In this document: positions 50,571 through 59,372 of the stretch, one piece after another | Layout: each line of letters opens with the position of its first letter | Position numbering within the stretch: position 1 is the stretch's first letter | DNA from: CBDAPI01 sp964565865 | GTDB lineage: Bacteria; Acidobacteriota; UBA6911; RPQK01; CBDAPI01 | Reading direction: 5' to 3' | NCBI GenBank assembly: GCA_964565865.1 | Contig: CAZMGM010000008.1 | Span: forward strand, 18,229 to 82,228 | Length of the DNA stretch: 64,000 nucleotides | Translations under genes and position numbers: made by a program | Notes under the pieces: generated by a model | What the model was told of the DNA's origin: nothing | What the model saw: only the letters and a program-made list of their open reading frames with translations | The model's database searches: none

Positions 50571-51365
50571 TTGGGAAGAAAACTGGTTTTCTTGAACATT
50601 TTGATGCTGGTTGCCATTCTGGTGCTGGCGCAGAATCTGGTCACTTCCTGGGCAGAGTTTGTGAAAGAGCAGACTCCCCTCCTCCCCGAGGGGCCCAATG
50701 TTAGTTTCGAGGAAGCGAGGTTGCCTGAGGATCTCGAACCGATCTCGTCTTTCCTGGATATTGCGGCTTCCAACCTCTTCAAGGAGAATCGCGGCCAGGA
50801 CCTGAGCAAAGGACTCGAGAGTGAAGGCGAAGGACCTCCAGAGCTCAATCCCGAACCGACCTTGACCAGCGTGATCACTTTTGGGGAGGAGAAGACTGCG
50901 GTTCTTTCCGTTTCTCGGGGTCAGCGTAACCGGGGTCCTCGGGAGGAGATCAAGGTCAAGCTGGGCGACGATGTCCAGGGTTACACCGTTTTGGAGATCG
51001 CGGACAACCGTATCGTGCTGAGCTGGCAGGATCATCAGCGCGAGATTTCCCTCGACCCCGGCCAGCCTCAGGACCGAAAAACGGCGCCGCGAGCAGGCGG
51101 AGGACCTAACATCATAGTGGTCGGATCCCCCGGAGCCGCGGTTGAAACCACGACCGCCAGTGCGACCGAAAAGAAAAGCCGCGGAGTGCAGGTTGGCTCG
51201 GTGGGCCAGGGTGCCGGACGGGGCGGTGGTGGCCTGGGTGGATCTGGGCGGGGACTGCAAGGTGGAAGAGGAGTAGGCGGGGGATCCCGTGCGACGGGGA
51301 CTCTGGGAGCAGGCGGGCGCGGGACCTCTAGAGGAGGCCGGCAAGTGCGTCCTACCCGCAACTGA
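50571..51365 (+). CDS. gspC: GspC-like protein with a Gly/Arg-rich tail
   Basis: 264 residues from the TTG at 50571. One membrane helix (FLNILMLVAILVLAQNLVTS) and a homology-region-like beta domain near 95-160 (GQRNRGPREEIKVKLGDDVQ, TVLEIADNRIVLSWQDHQRE), consistent with GspC, which links the platform to the secretin. No PDZ or coiled-coil C-terminus; instead the last 65 residues are Gly/Arg/Ser-rich (GRGGGGLGGSGRGLQGGRGV). Assignment leans on position just before gspD. Short basic residues precede the TTG in frame but no better start exists. Confidence 0.65.
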   Translation: MGRKLVFLNILMLVAILVLAQNLVTSWAEFVKEQTPLLPEGPNVSFEEARLPEDLEPISSFLDIAASNLFKENRGQDLSKGLESEGEGPPELNPEPTLTSVITFGEEKTAVLSVSRGQRNRGPREEIKVKLGDDVQGYTVLEIADNRIVLSWQDHQREISLDPGQPQDRKTAPRAGGGPNIIVVGSPGAAVETTTASATEKKSRGVQVGSVGQGAGRGGGGLGGSGRGLQGGRGVGGGSRATGTLGAGGRGTSRGGRQVRPTRN

Positions 51366-51406
51366 TTTTCGGTGAAATTTCGGGACGAATAGATCGGATC
51401 CAAGAT

Positions 51407-53944
51407 ATGCGTACAGTTAAGGTACTTACTACCATCTTGCTGTTGCAGAGTCCGTTTGTGGTGGCGGGCCCCTTCAGCTATTTACTCCGGCAGTTGGCTA
51501 CTATCAGGAGGTCGGGGCCTCCTCCCGAGGCCGAAGACACCGATCCCGAGCCAAGTGGTATTCTGAGTGTGCCAGGGATGCGGTCGACCGGCCAGCCATT
51601 CTCCCCACAGGATCCTAAGCAGCGGCCCGGGCAGGCACCCCTGCGGAATCGGCCCGACGTGGAGGTCCACCTGCGTGGGAATCGAGTCTTGGGCTCTAGA
51701 GTTCGGGAGAGGCTGGAGCAACTGAGGGGACAGGGAGATACAGCCCCAGAGCCCGACAGAGTCGAGCCCGCCGCTCCGGATCCACCCAAGTCCGAGACTG
51801 CCATCAAGAGAAGGGGAGCAGGAGTCACTCTCACCTTCAAGAATGCCTCCATTGAGGAAGTCGTGGACGTGATTATGAAGGAACTGGGTCATTCCTACAT
51901 ACTCGATCCGCAAGTGACGGGAACGGTGAACCTCTTTACCCAAAAAGAGTTTCCCCGAGGCAGACTCTTTGGAGTTCTGGAGCGGCTTCTCAAAATGAAT
52001 GGACAGGCCATCGTTCGTCAGGACGATCTGTACGTCATTCTGCCCATCGGCCAAAGCGCCGCCATGCCCGGAGCCATCCTCAAGCGTCCTACCTCTCACC
52101 GTCCCCAGAAAACGGAACCCACCACTGGTTCCCGCCCCTCTGAAACGGGCCAGGAGCCTGCGTCGCCTTCTCCCGAGGGAGATCCGGGCAACCCGGCTGC
52201 CCCAGCTGTTGCACAGCAACCGGCAGAACAGCCCACTACGATTTTCGTTCCACAGGTCTTCGACTCGGAGAGTTTGGAGGCGGAAGAGGGGGTGATCACT
52301 TACATCGTGCCGCTCCACTACATCCCTTCAGCGGATATGGTGACGATGAGCAAAGCCTTCGTCTCAGACGGCGCTCAGGTCGTGGACTTTCAGTCGGCCA
52401 ACATTCTAATTTTGACGGATTTCCGGGCCAACATCGAACAGGCACTGAAAATCATTCATCTCCTTGACACCGAGTATTTTGACATCAATGTCGTAGACCT
52501 GGTCCCAGTGCGCTACCATCAGGCCGTAGACGTGGCGGAAGATCTGGGACAGGTCTTTGCTCCCGGCGAAAAGGTGGGCGGAGTCCGCATCGTGGCTATT
52601 GAACGACTCAACAGTATCCTGGTCGTTACCCACGCACCCGAGGTGTTCAACAAAGTTGTGGAGTGGATCCACAAACTGGACACACCTTCCGGCGGTTCCA
52701 ATATCCGTACCTTTGTTTATCAGGTTGAGAACAATACTGCCGCCAATATTGCAGAGATTCTTTCGCAGCTCTATTCTGACGGTGCGGGACTGCCCTCGGG
52801 GACCAGATCTCAAGAATTGCAGGAGGGCCGGCAGCAGCCACAGCAACGCGAGCGCCGACGGGACGAGGCTGCGTTCCTCCCTGATTCACAGGGCCGAATC
52901 GGTTTCGGTGGGCTTCCGCTGGGTCCCAGTCTGGGGGGCCGGTCCGTTGAGTCCGGCGTACGTGCGGCCGTCGTCACCGGTGACGTCAAGATCATCGTGA
53001 ATGAGTTCAACAACTCTCTAGTCATCCAGGGCACCGAAGCCGACTACCAGTTTCTTCTTGACACCATCAAGCAACTAGACATCCTCCCCCGCCAGGTTCT
53101 GATCGAGGCGAAAATCTATGCAGTGGAACTGCGCAACGAGCTGAGCTATGGAGTGTCCTGGTTTCTGCAGGAGCGGCTGGCTGACCTGGGGCATCCCACG
53201 ACTGGGTCGATTACCCGCGTCGGGGAAGAGGGGGGAGGCGGTATCTCCGCAGCCACCCGTATCTTTATGGGAGGCGGCCGACAGCTCGACACTGTGATCG
53301 ATGCCCTGAGGACCAAGACAAATGTCGAAATCCTGGAATCGCCAACCCTGCTGGTCACAGACGGAACCGAGGCCCAGATCAATGTCGGGGCCGAGGTGCC
53401 CGTGACCACGGCCTCCTTTGGGGACCCGCTCCAGTCCGGCTCCAACACCTCTTTTGTCAACTCTATTTCGTTCCGCCCGACCGGGACGACGCTGCTCCTG
53501 TTTCCCCGTATCAGCTCCAGTGGAATTGTGGCGATGGATCTAGCGATCGAAGTCAGTACTGCAACAGGCCCCGCTCTGACCCCCACTATCAACCGAAACT
53601 TTGTCAGAACCTCTCTGATTGCCCGGGACCATCAGCAGATCGGTATCGCCGGGGTGATCAGCGACAGCTTTGATGTTTCCACCAACCGGGTGCCCTTGCT
53701 GGGCAAAATTCCAGTAATTGGGGCTCTCTTCGGTCAGACTACTAAGAACAAGCGACGCTTTGAGCTCATCTTCCTGATTACTCCTCATGTGGTTCGCAAT
53801 CTCCCCACTGCTGTGGAACTCACCCTGGAGTTCAAGCGGGCCCTGCGAGAGGCTTATAATTTTATCAACCGGAAGGAAAATGAGGAGCAGGAACTGAAGG
53901 ATAAGCGCCTGAAGATTGAGACGGAAACCGAGACCAACAACTGA
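51407..53944 (+). CDS. gspD: Type II secretion outer-membrane secretin
   Basis: 845 residues with a signal peptide (TTILLLQSPFVVA). After a proline-rich linker comes N0/STN (VTLTFKNASIEEVVDVIMKE), N1-type modules (YIVPLHYIPSADMVTMSKAF, VVDLVPVRYHQAVDVAEDLG, RTFVYQVENNTAANIAEILS), and the secretin channel (RQVLIEAKIYAVELRNELSY, VEILESPTLLVTDGTEAQIN, RVPLLGKIPVIGALFGQTTK). A Pro/Gln/Ser-rich insert near 228-270 and another near 460-505 separate the modules. Last gene of the operon. No pilotin gene is next to it. Confidence 0.95.
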   Translation: MRTVKVLTTILLLQSPFVVAGPFSYLLRQLATIRRSGPPPEAEDTDPEPSGILSVPGMRSTGQPFSPQDPKQRPGQAPLRNRPDVEVHLRGNRVLGSRVRERLEQLRGQGDTAPEPDRVEPAAPDPPKSETAIKRRGAGVTLTFKNASIEEVVDVIMKELGHSYILDPQVTGTVNLFTQKEFPRGRLFGVLERLLKMNGQAIVRQDDLYVILPIGQSAAMPGAILKRPTSHRPQKTEPTTGSRPSETGQEPASPSPEGDPGNPAAPAVAQQPAEQPTTIFVPQVFDSESLEAEEGVITYIVPLHYIPSADMVTMSKAFVSDGAQVVDFQSANILILTDFRANIEQALKIIHLLDTEYFDINVVDLVPVRYHQAVDVAEDLGQVFAPGEKVGGVRIVAIERLNSILVVTHAPEVFNKVVEWIHKLDTPSGGSNIRTFVYQVENNTAANIAEILSQLYSDGAGLPSGTRSQELQEGRQQPQQRERRRDEAAFLPDSQGRIGFGGLPLGPSLGGRSVESGVRAAVVTGDVKIIVNEFNNSLVIQGTEADYQFLLDTIKQLDILPRQVLIEAKIYAVELRNELSYGVSWFLQERLADLGHPTTGSITRVGEEGGGGISAATRIFMGGGRQLDTVIDALRTKTNVEILESPTLLVTDGTEAQINVGAEVPVTTASFGDPLQSGSNTSFVNSISFRPTGTTLLLFPRISSSGIVAMDLAIEVSTATGPALTPTINRNFVRTSLIARDHQQIGIAGVISDSFDVSTNRVPLLGKIPVIGALFGQTTKNKRRFELIFLITPHVVRNLPTAVELTLEFKRALREAYNFINRKENEEQELKDKRLKIETETETNN

Positions 53945-54184
53945 CGGCCGCTGGTATTCCTGTCCCAGAGACTCCAGATTCCGAATCCTGAATCTCACCT
54001 TCCAGTATTGGAGAAGTGGTTGCCGTGGCGGGTCAGCACATCCGTGCCACCTGCCCTGGCGCCAGCTAAACCCCAGGTTTCGTGAGAACGTTGGAGGTGA
54101 AACTTGGAGCCCGGGTGTTCCGTGTCAGGGTGTAAGGAAGGAGGATCCAAGTTCTGCGCGGGGGCTTGTCCAGGTGAACTAATA
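53945..54184. other. Convergent intergenic region after gspD
   Basis: About 240 bases between gspD and the minus-strand TPR-like gene. Nothing coding is recognisable. I see no clean hairpin with a T-run that would mark a terminator. Confidence 0.35.
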
Positions 54185-54670
54185 TTAGTGTGTGAAAGCC
54201 AGGGCCTTGGCTTGCCGCAAAGTCTCGAGAGCCCTCGAAAGGTCCCCCTGCTCCTGGTAGAGCTTGGCACGCAACATCAGCAGCGTGTGCCTGTTTTCCA
54301 GCTGTTCGAGCTCTCTCAAAGAATCTGACACAATCCGGTGGGCGACATCGTGCTGTCTGACGCTTCGAAGTCTTTCGACGATCTTCCAGGCAGACTGGAC
54401 CAGTAGTTTTTCCTGGGGTCCGGAGAAGTCCAGACTCAAAAGTTCCTGGTAGGCAGCCTCGGCTTCATCAAAGCGTCCGTCCTCGATTAGAACCTTGACA
54501 ATTTCGTGTTGGCTCGCCGCAAAGCGAAGCTTTTCTACCAGAAGAGCCTGAACGCGAGTTTTTCCTTCTGGCCGGACCTGACCCCTTTTGATCTGGGCAA
54601 GTCCGCTTCCTCCAACCAGGGCAGCCAACATTACGAAAGCTGGAACGAATTGCAATAGCAGCCTCTTCAT
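54185..54670 (-). CDS. Exported TPR-like helical protein
   Basis: About 161 residues from the ATG at 54670. Signal peptide (LLLQFVPAFVMLAALVGGS). The mature part is helical with two TPR-like units: EIVKVLIEDGRFDEAEAAYQ and RAKLYQEQGDLSRALETLRQ. The ATG overlaps or touches the anti-sigma stop at 54672, so the two are cotranscribed with the broken sigma gene. Likely an envelope adaptor; function unknown. Confidence 0.7.
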   Translation of the reverse strand: MKRLLLQFVPAFVMLAALVGGSGLAQIKRGQVRPEGKTRVQALLVEKLRFAASQHEIVKVLIEDGRFDEAEAAYQELLSLDFSGPQEKLLVQSAWKIVERLRSVRQHDVAHRIVSDSLRELEQLENRHTLLMLRAKLYQEQGDLSRALETLRQAKALAFTH

Positions 54671-54671
54671 C

Positions 54672-55166
54672 TCAGAGCCCCCCCCCACCATGAAAAAACG
54701 GATTTGAATCGCCCGCGAACTCGGGCAGGAACGGATTCTCCGTGTCTGGCACCCGGACGAAATGGTTCTCGGAAACTTCTAGGTCGTAGCTCCGGAGTTC
54801 CACCAATAGCGGGTTATCCATCCCCGAGCGAATGGCGGTGAGCCCCCCTGACAGGATGAGCGCCAGGACCAGGGCCACCCCGGCAGGCTTGAGATCAGGC
54901 GATTTGAAGAGTCTAACGATCCCCCGGGCAAACTCATCCCATGTCGATTCGGGCTGACGTTCACCGATCTGGGTGTTGATCCGGGGCCAGAGTGAGTTAG
55001 GCGTCTTTAGCTGAAAGCTTGCCGCCAGGTTTAGCAGCTGCTGAAAAGCTTTTTCCTGCTCAGTCAACCGGGCACAGGCGGGACACGACTCGACATGGAA
55101 GAGCACGTCTCTTCTTAGGTCTAAGCCATCGCCAGCCAAAATCGATGCTACCTGTTGACAGTTCAT
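54672..55166 (-). CDS. Anti-sigma factor with zinc-finger N-terminus
   Basis: 164 residues. Zinc-finger motif: LFHVESCPACARLTEQEKAF, with H-x3-C-x2-C. Transmembrane helix PAGVALVLALILSGGLTAI near 97-115. Its ATG overlaps the TGA of the sigma gene upstream, as in an intact pair. Because that sigma gene is broken, this anti-sigma may have lost its partner or bind another ECF factor in the cell. Confidence 0.85.
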   Translation of the reverse strand: MNCQQVASILAGDGLDLRRDVLFHVESCPACARLTEQEKAFQQLLNLAASFQLKTPNSLWPRINTQIGERQPESTWDEFARGIVRLFKSPDLKPAGVALVLALILSGGLTAIRSGMDNPLLVELRSYDLEVSENHFVRVPDTENPFLPEFAGDSNPFFHGGGGL

Positions 55167-55752
55167 TTCTGTTGCTTCAAGTATCGGGTCAGTTGCTCTT
55201 TCACTGCCAGTCGGGCTCTGTAGATGTCGGTCTAGACTGATCGCAGCAAGCGGCCTACAACTTTTGAAATGTTCTCGTAACTTTCCTTCTGAAAGACAGC
55301 CAGCACGAACACATCCCGATACTTGGGTGCCATTGCGTCAAGCGCCTCGTACATGACACGGTTCAACTCCAGCGCCAGAACTTCGGCCTCGGGGTCGAGA
55401 CCAATTGACCATCTTCCAGGAAGTCGTAGTAAGGAACCTCCCCGTCATCAATCGACACCACCGTAGCTCGCTGAGACTTCCAAAGTTTCTGGTAAACTTC
55501 GTTGCGGGCGATCTGGTAGAGCCAGTACTTGAACTGGGCAGGATCCCTCAGCGTCTTGAGCTCGCTGTGAGCTTTCAGAAAGGTTTCCTGCGTCAGATCC
55601 TCGGCATGGGAGCGTTTGCCGACCAGCCGCCAAACAAAGTTGTAGATTGCTCCCGAGTAACATTGATAGAGTCGATGAAAGCTTTCCAGTGACCCTTGCT
55701 GAGCCTCTCTAACGATTTCCGCGAGCTCTTCCCGACTGAGGTGTGTAGCCAT
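55163..55752 (-). pseudogene. ECF sigma factor disrupted by a frameshift and a stop
   Basis: Region 2 is intact: FHRLYQCYSGAIYNFVWRLV, DLTQETFLKAHSELKTLRD and FKYWLYQIARNEVYQKLWK. After YDFLEDGQLVSTPRPKF the frame ends at 55363. Region 4 is found in another frame: EVLALELNRVMYEALDAMAP, KYRDVFVLAVFQKESYENIS, KVVGRLLRSV, then TAG at 55232-55234, then TDIYRARLAVKEQLTRYLKQ. It ends in a TGA that overlaps the anti-sigma ATG, exactly where an intact gene would end. So two lesions separate the domains; a sequencing error could explain the frameshift but not easily both. Confidence 0.8.
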
Positions 55753-56147
55753 CGAAGACGGTGTGAGATGACCATTGCCATCTCACGTTATCGAAGCCAT
55801 ACACCGTATCAGCCCCTGCTCATTGAGCGCAAACGTTAATCAACGACCATTAAAGATGGGATCAGGCGCCGAAAGTTGCAAAGGCGGCGGGGAAGTGATG
55901 TCAGTTCTCTCCAACCTGTCAGTATCAATATATATATAGTCAAACTGGTTTTTTAAAAGTTGATCAGCAACCTGACCAAAGTGGAGAGCACCAACCCACA
56001 GAACCGACTCCTGGGCTTGGAGGTTGGCCGGAAAACGACGGTGGTATTTGAGATTTGAACAACGCTGGGGTTGTTTTTGCGACTATGGGCAGTCGAAATA
56101 TAGGATAGGATGTGCGCGGAGTGGAAGTGCCCGAGAATGGGCAGCAG
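55753..56147. other. AT-rich divergent intergenic region
   Basis: About 395 bases between the broken sigma gene and the FG-GAP protein. It includes a markedly AT-rich stretch near 55922-55960 (ATCAATATATATATAGTC), likely holding the promoter of the plus-strand gene. No gene or RNA is recognisable. Confidence 0.4.
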
Positions 56148-57686
56148 ATGAGAAAGAAGTGGATTCTCTGGTTGGGTAGTGCTCTGGCCGCCGGCTTCCT
56201 CCTTATTTCCACCTTCAGCGACCGTCGCTCCGGCACTACCCAAGACGAGCTTCAACCCACGGAGGAGGACCAGGGGTTTTCCCAGGCTCCAGGAAAGGGG
56301 TCAGCGTTGGTCCGGACCCGAGAGTCCCCACTTTCGAGCTCGTTGGGTCTCCGGCGCAGCACTCGGGCGGGAACGGAGCGCCCGGCTTCTCCTCTGCGGG
56401 CCCAGACCGGGCGAAGATCCCGGGGGATTCCCACCAAGAAACTCTTCGACTCTGGTAGTAATAGGCTGGCGTCCCGTTCCGTGACTCCGGCCGCGGCCTT
56501 CCCGGCGGGAGTAGCACAGTTTTCAGATTTCCCGAGGGAGCAAGGTCGACCTTTATCGAATCAAGGAAACGGGCCCTCACCGAGAATCGCAGGATGGCTG
56601 TACGATGAGGTGGCGGAACTGGAACGGGGATATCAGGCAGCCCGGGCCTGGCTCTTCGGGGGAAGTGGAAGGGCTTTTGGGGCTCTCTCAGATGATCCTG
56701 ATGACTCGTATAACCCTTTCGACGAGGCGTTGGGCGATGGCAGTGCCGCAGACGAGTCGGATGGAGGAGACACGGGCGAGTCGGGTGATACAGTTGAAGG
56801 CAATGGAGATTCCGGGGGCGACAGCGGGACGGGTAATGGCGATTCTGGCGGCGATTTGGGCGGTCCCACAGAGCCGCCCTTTTTCGACTTCCTGATAACC
56901 GGGGCCGTGGGAGCCACTGAGTCCGGGCAATTGCATCGAGCCTGGAGAGCCAGTTCTACGGTATTTGTTCTCGAGGACCTGAGGGAGCTCGTCTTCCAGC
57001 CCGGGTTTACGCCCTTCAACCTTTTCGATGACCAGCAGCTTTACTTCGGTGATGCTGACGGTGACGGTGATCTGGACATCACTGTAGTCTCCCTGATTCC
57101 GACCATTGGTTCCACAGTAGAAACCTTCCTTCAAACCGACAACGGCTTCGAACTGGGTGCTACAATCCTGACTTACCTTAGAAGTGTTCTCTGCCTCGAG
57201 TACTTCGATTTCGGCGGAAGCCCCGAGAAAGAGCTCGTAATCACATTCGAGGGCGAGCCGAATGTCCACATCTATGAGCCTGTTGACGGGGTCTGGATCT
57301 ACTGGGATGAAGTCGTCCTCTCCTTCCTTCCGGGAGTGTTGATCAAGACCACAGAAAGTGAAGAAACGGCTGGGAGCCTTCTCTACATTGTGTCCGAAGA
57401 CTTCAAAGTAGTAGCCAATGTTCTGGCCGTGCGCCCCGATATCGTGCGGTTTACTTCCCAGCTGCCGCTGACCAGAAGACGCTTTATGAACGTCCGCTGG
57501 CAGGGAGAATCTTCCAGCCAAGAAAACAACCTAATGGCGGTTGAGATGGCCGACAAGATTGTGCTTCTGGACTGGAGTGCCACCCGCTGGCGCTGGATCG
57601 CGAGCCTGACCGGTTCCCCGTTTCAACAGACCATCATTGGATATTACAATGGCAACCGGCGACGCCAGATGCTTTGGATCCGGTGA
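56148..57686 (+). CDS. Large exported protein with FG-GAP-like part
   Basis: About 512 residues from the ATG at 56148; an upstream frame from 56112 is possible. A signal anchor (KWILWLGSALAAGFLLIS) precedes 170 residues of low-complexity Ser/Arg/Pro sequence and an Asp/Gly/Ser linker (SDGGDTGESGDTVEGNGDSG). A beta-propeller-like part then begins, with calcium-type loop FGDADGDGDLDITVVSLIP and blades DFGGSPEKELVITFEGEPNV and EETAGSLLYIVSEDFKVVA. Looks like a cell-surface or secreted protein and could be a substrate of the type II system. No enzyme motif. Confidence 0.7.
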   Translation: MRKKWILWLGSALAAGFLLISTFSDRRSGTTQDELQPTEEDQGFSQAPGKGSALVRTRESPLSSSLGLRRSTRAGTERPASPLRAQTGRRSRGIPTKKLFDSGSNRLASRSVTPAAAFPAGVAQFSDFPREQGRPLSNQGNGPSPRIAGWLYDEVAELERGYQAARAWLFGGSGRAFGALSDDPDDSYNPFDEALGDGSAADESDGGDTGESGDTVEGNGDSGGDSGTGNGDSGGDLGGPTEPPFFDFLITGAVGATESGQLHRAWRASSTVFVLEDLRELVFQPGFTPFNLFDDQQLYFGDADGDGDLDITVVSLIPTIGSTVETFLQTDNGFELGATILTYLRSVLCLEYFDFGGSPEKELVITFEGEPNVHIYEPVDGVWIYWDEVVLSFLPGVLIKTTESEETAGSLLYIVSEDFKVVANVLAVRPDIVRFTSQLPLTRRRFMNVRWQGESSSQENNLMAVEMADKIVLLDWSATRWRWIASLTGSPFQQTIIGYYNGNRRRQMLWIR

Positions 57687-57704
57687 CGCTCCCTTATCAG
57701 CCGG

Positions 57705-57727
57705 GCCGCCCGTGGTGAAAATCACGG
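57705..57727. repeat. Solo R2 end
   Basis: GCCCGTGGTGAAAATCACGG matches the R2 left-end core CCCGTGGTGAAA. No second end is seen nearby. Confidence 0.4.
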
Positions 57728-57776
57728 AGATTCTCACTCCCAGCCTTCGTTCACCCGTTCCTGGAGAGCCTGGACC

Positions 57777-57902
57777 TCAGCCGCCTGCTCCGGTGCCTCT
57801 ATAGCCCCGGATTTGAGGCCTTCTCGGAACCTCTGCAACCAGGCCCCGGAGCGCGCTCGCGAGCACGCCGCCACCATTCCAGTTGACACACACGGTTAGC
57901 AC
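57777..57902 (-). pseudogene. Glycosyltransferase family 2, N-terminal stub
   Basis: A GTG at 57902, overlapping the preceding gene's stop, opens LTVCVNWNGGGVLASALRGL, the first strand and NWNG motif of a GT2 enzyme. After about 25 residues the frame turns to Arg/Gly-rich sequence and stops at 57777. Only the opening strand survives. Confidence 0.55.
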
Positions 57903-58909
57903 ATGCGGAAGAGTTGCCGCCGCTGTTTCGTTGTTAGCGTGCATTGGTGCTTCCACGCCCGGCGTTTGCGCCACGCCGGGGGCGTATTCCTCAGGCCAGC
58001 CCATAGACCGAGCAGAAAAGCGCCGAAAAACCCCCTCTTCATAAGGTGGGAAAGCCCACTCTTCAACCACCCGAATGCCAGGCTCAAAGTATGACCAGTG
58101 GGTTGATAAATGATCATCAGGATCCAGCGGTTACGTGTAATCCAGAAGACCCGGGTGGCGGAGTAGTAGAGTCTGGGAGGCTCCGAACCTGAGACGGCTA
58201 TCGGCTGGTGCCGGTCCGCCGGAAGGACCGGAGTTCCTCTCTCAGGATCCGAAGCGGCCTCCATGTGGTAGACGATCGCCCTGGGCAGATAGCGACAGCG
58301 ATAACCCTGCAATTGTGCTCGCAGGCTGAATTCAACATCCTCAAGGTACATGAAAAAGGCTTCGTCGAGAAAGCCGGCCTGGTCGAATACTCTCCGTCGG
58401 TAAAAGGCAGCTCCGGCACTGGCACCCAGGACCTCACAGGAGGCATTGAACAGGTGCTCCGGCTGTCCTGAGCCCCGCTTATAGGGGAGTCCGCTGGCAG
58501 GATAACAGTCCCCGGCGCTGTCCAGGTAATGACGGTCAAAATAGCGGACAATCTTGGATGCGAAGAAACCGTAGTCGGGATAGCGGGCGAAACCCGCCAG
58601 CCCCTGCTCGGCCCATTTGGGATGGGCCTCGGTGTCGTTGTTCAAAAGTGCTACGTACGGAGTCTCAACCACTTTCAAGCCGGCGTTGACCGCCTTGGCG
58701 AACCCCAGGTTGCAGGGAAGGCGCTGGTGCCGGGTACCCGGAAATCGGGAGATGACAGCGGAGGTGTCGTCGCTCGAGCCGTTGTCCACGACTAGCACGT
58801 CGGGCCGCCGGGTCTGAGCCTGCAGGGAGGCCAGACATCCCCACAGTAGACTGGACTGGTTCCAGGTGGGGATGATAACCGTCAACTCCGGAGCCTCAGG
58901 CTGGACCAT
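57896..58909 (-). CDS. Family 2 glycosyltransferase (rhamnosyl-type)
   Basis: 337 residues. GT2 core: LTVIIPTWNQSSLLWGCLAS, VLVVDNGSSDDTSAVISRFP, LGFAKAVNAGLKVVETPYVA and NNDTEAHPKW. Later motifs: SAGAAFYRRRVFDQAGFLDE, FFMYLEDVEFSLRAQLQGYR, then a membrane-proximal C-terminus (IIYQPTGHTLSLAFGW). Resembles rhamnosyltransferase-type enzymes of O-antigen synthesis. It sits between two truncated GT2 genes. Confidence 0.87.
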   Translation of the reverse strand: MVQPEAPELTVIIPTWNQSSLLWGCLASLQAQTRRPDVLVVDNGSSDDTSAVISRFPGTRHQRLPCNLGFAKAVNAGLKVVETPYVALLNNDTEAHPKWAEQGLAGFARYPDYGFFASKIVRYFDRHYLDSAGDCYPASGLPYKRGSGQPEHLFNASCEVLGASAGAAFYRRRVFDQAGFLDEAFFMYLEDVEFSLRAQLQGYRCRYLPRAIVYHMEAASDPERGTPVLPADRHQPIAVSGSEPPRLYYSATRVFWITRNRWILMIIYQPTGHTLSLAFGWLKSGLSHLMKRGFFGAFLLGLWAGLRNTPPAWRKRRAWKHQCTLTTKQRRQLFRMC

Positions 58910-59147
58910 CGCGTCTTTCCGAAATGCTCCGGTTGTAGTGGTAAGACATCAGGTTGGGATAGAAGGTTCTCAAATGGGCCCCGACCCGAGCTTCGACCTT
59001 CTGGCGGGTTGAGTCGATCGACCCGTTGTCGACGACCAGGACCTCACCGCAGACGGTTGCTTCCAGACTGGGAAGGAGTTTTCCCAAGGGGGCTCGCCCA
59101 TTTCAGTTGACCGTCATGACGTTGACGTCAGAGGGTGATGGGGACAT
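58896..59147 (-). pseudogene. Truncated GT2 gene with a Trp codon mutated to TGA
   Basis: From an ATG at 59147 it reads MSPSPSDVNVMTVN, then TGA where the family has Trp (NWNG), then NGRAPLGKLLPSLEATVCGE, VLVVDNGSIDSTRQKVEARV. After GAHLRTFYPNLMS homology ends and it stops at 58896, overlapping the next GT2's start. Both a nonsense change and a large 3' loss are visible. The 59148-59372 stretch upstream is open on the minus strand (LRERRRIARRGLEACQNLAY), unrecognised. Confidence 0.7.
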
Positions 59148-59372
59148 CCTTCGATTCTACAATAAGGTAGGCGAGGTTCTGGCACGCTTCGAGCCCGCGT
59201 CGCGCAATCCGCCGTCGCTCCCGTAGCGTGTCAGCAGGACCCAGAGGTTCCAGGAAAGATTTCGTGGCGGTTTGTTCCTGGGACCATGGATAGAGCAGTA
59301 GAATCAGGCGCGTGAGGCCCGGAGCAGGAACCCGGGTCTCCAGGGACTCTGACCGGGAGGCGTAAGTAAAAG

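Noticed and set aside
55228..55240. TAG in the sigma gene as recoded pyrrolysine
   Set aside because: A frameshift also separates the domains, so decay or sequencing error is simpler.
59095..59115. TGA in the truncated GT2 as another selenocysteine site
   Set aside because: The family residue here is Trp (NWNG), the change TGG to TGA explains it, and no hairpin or Cys position supports Sec.
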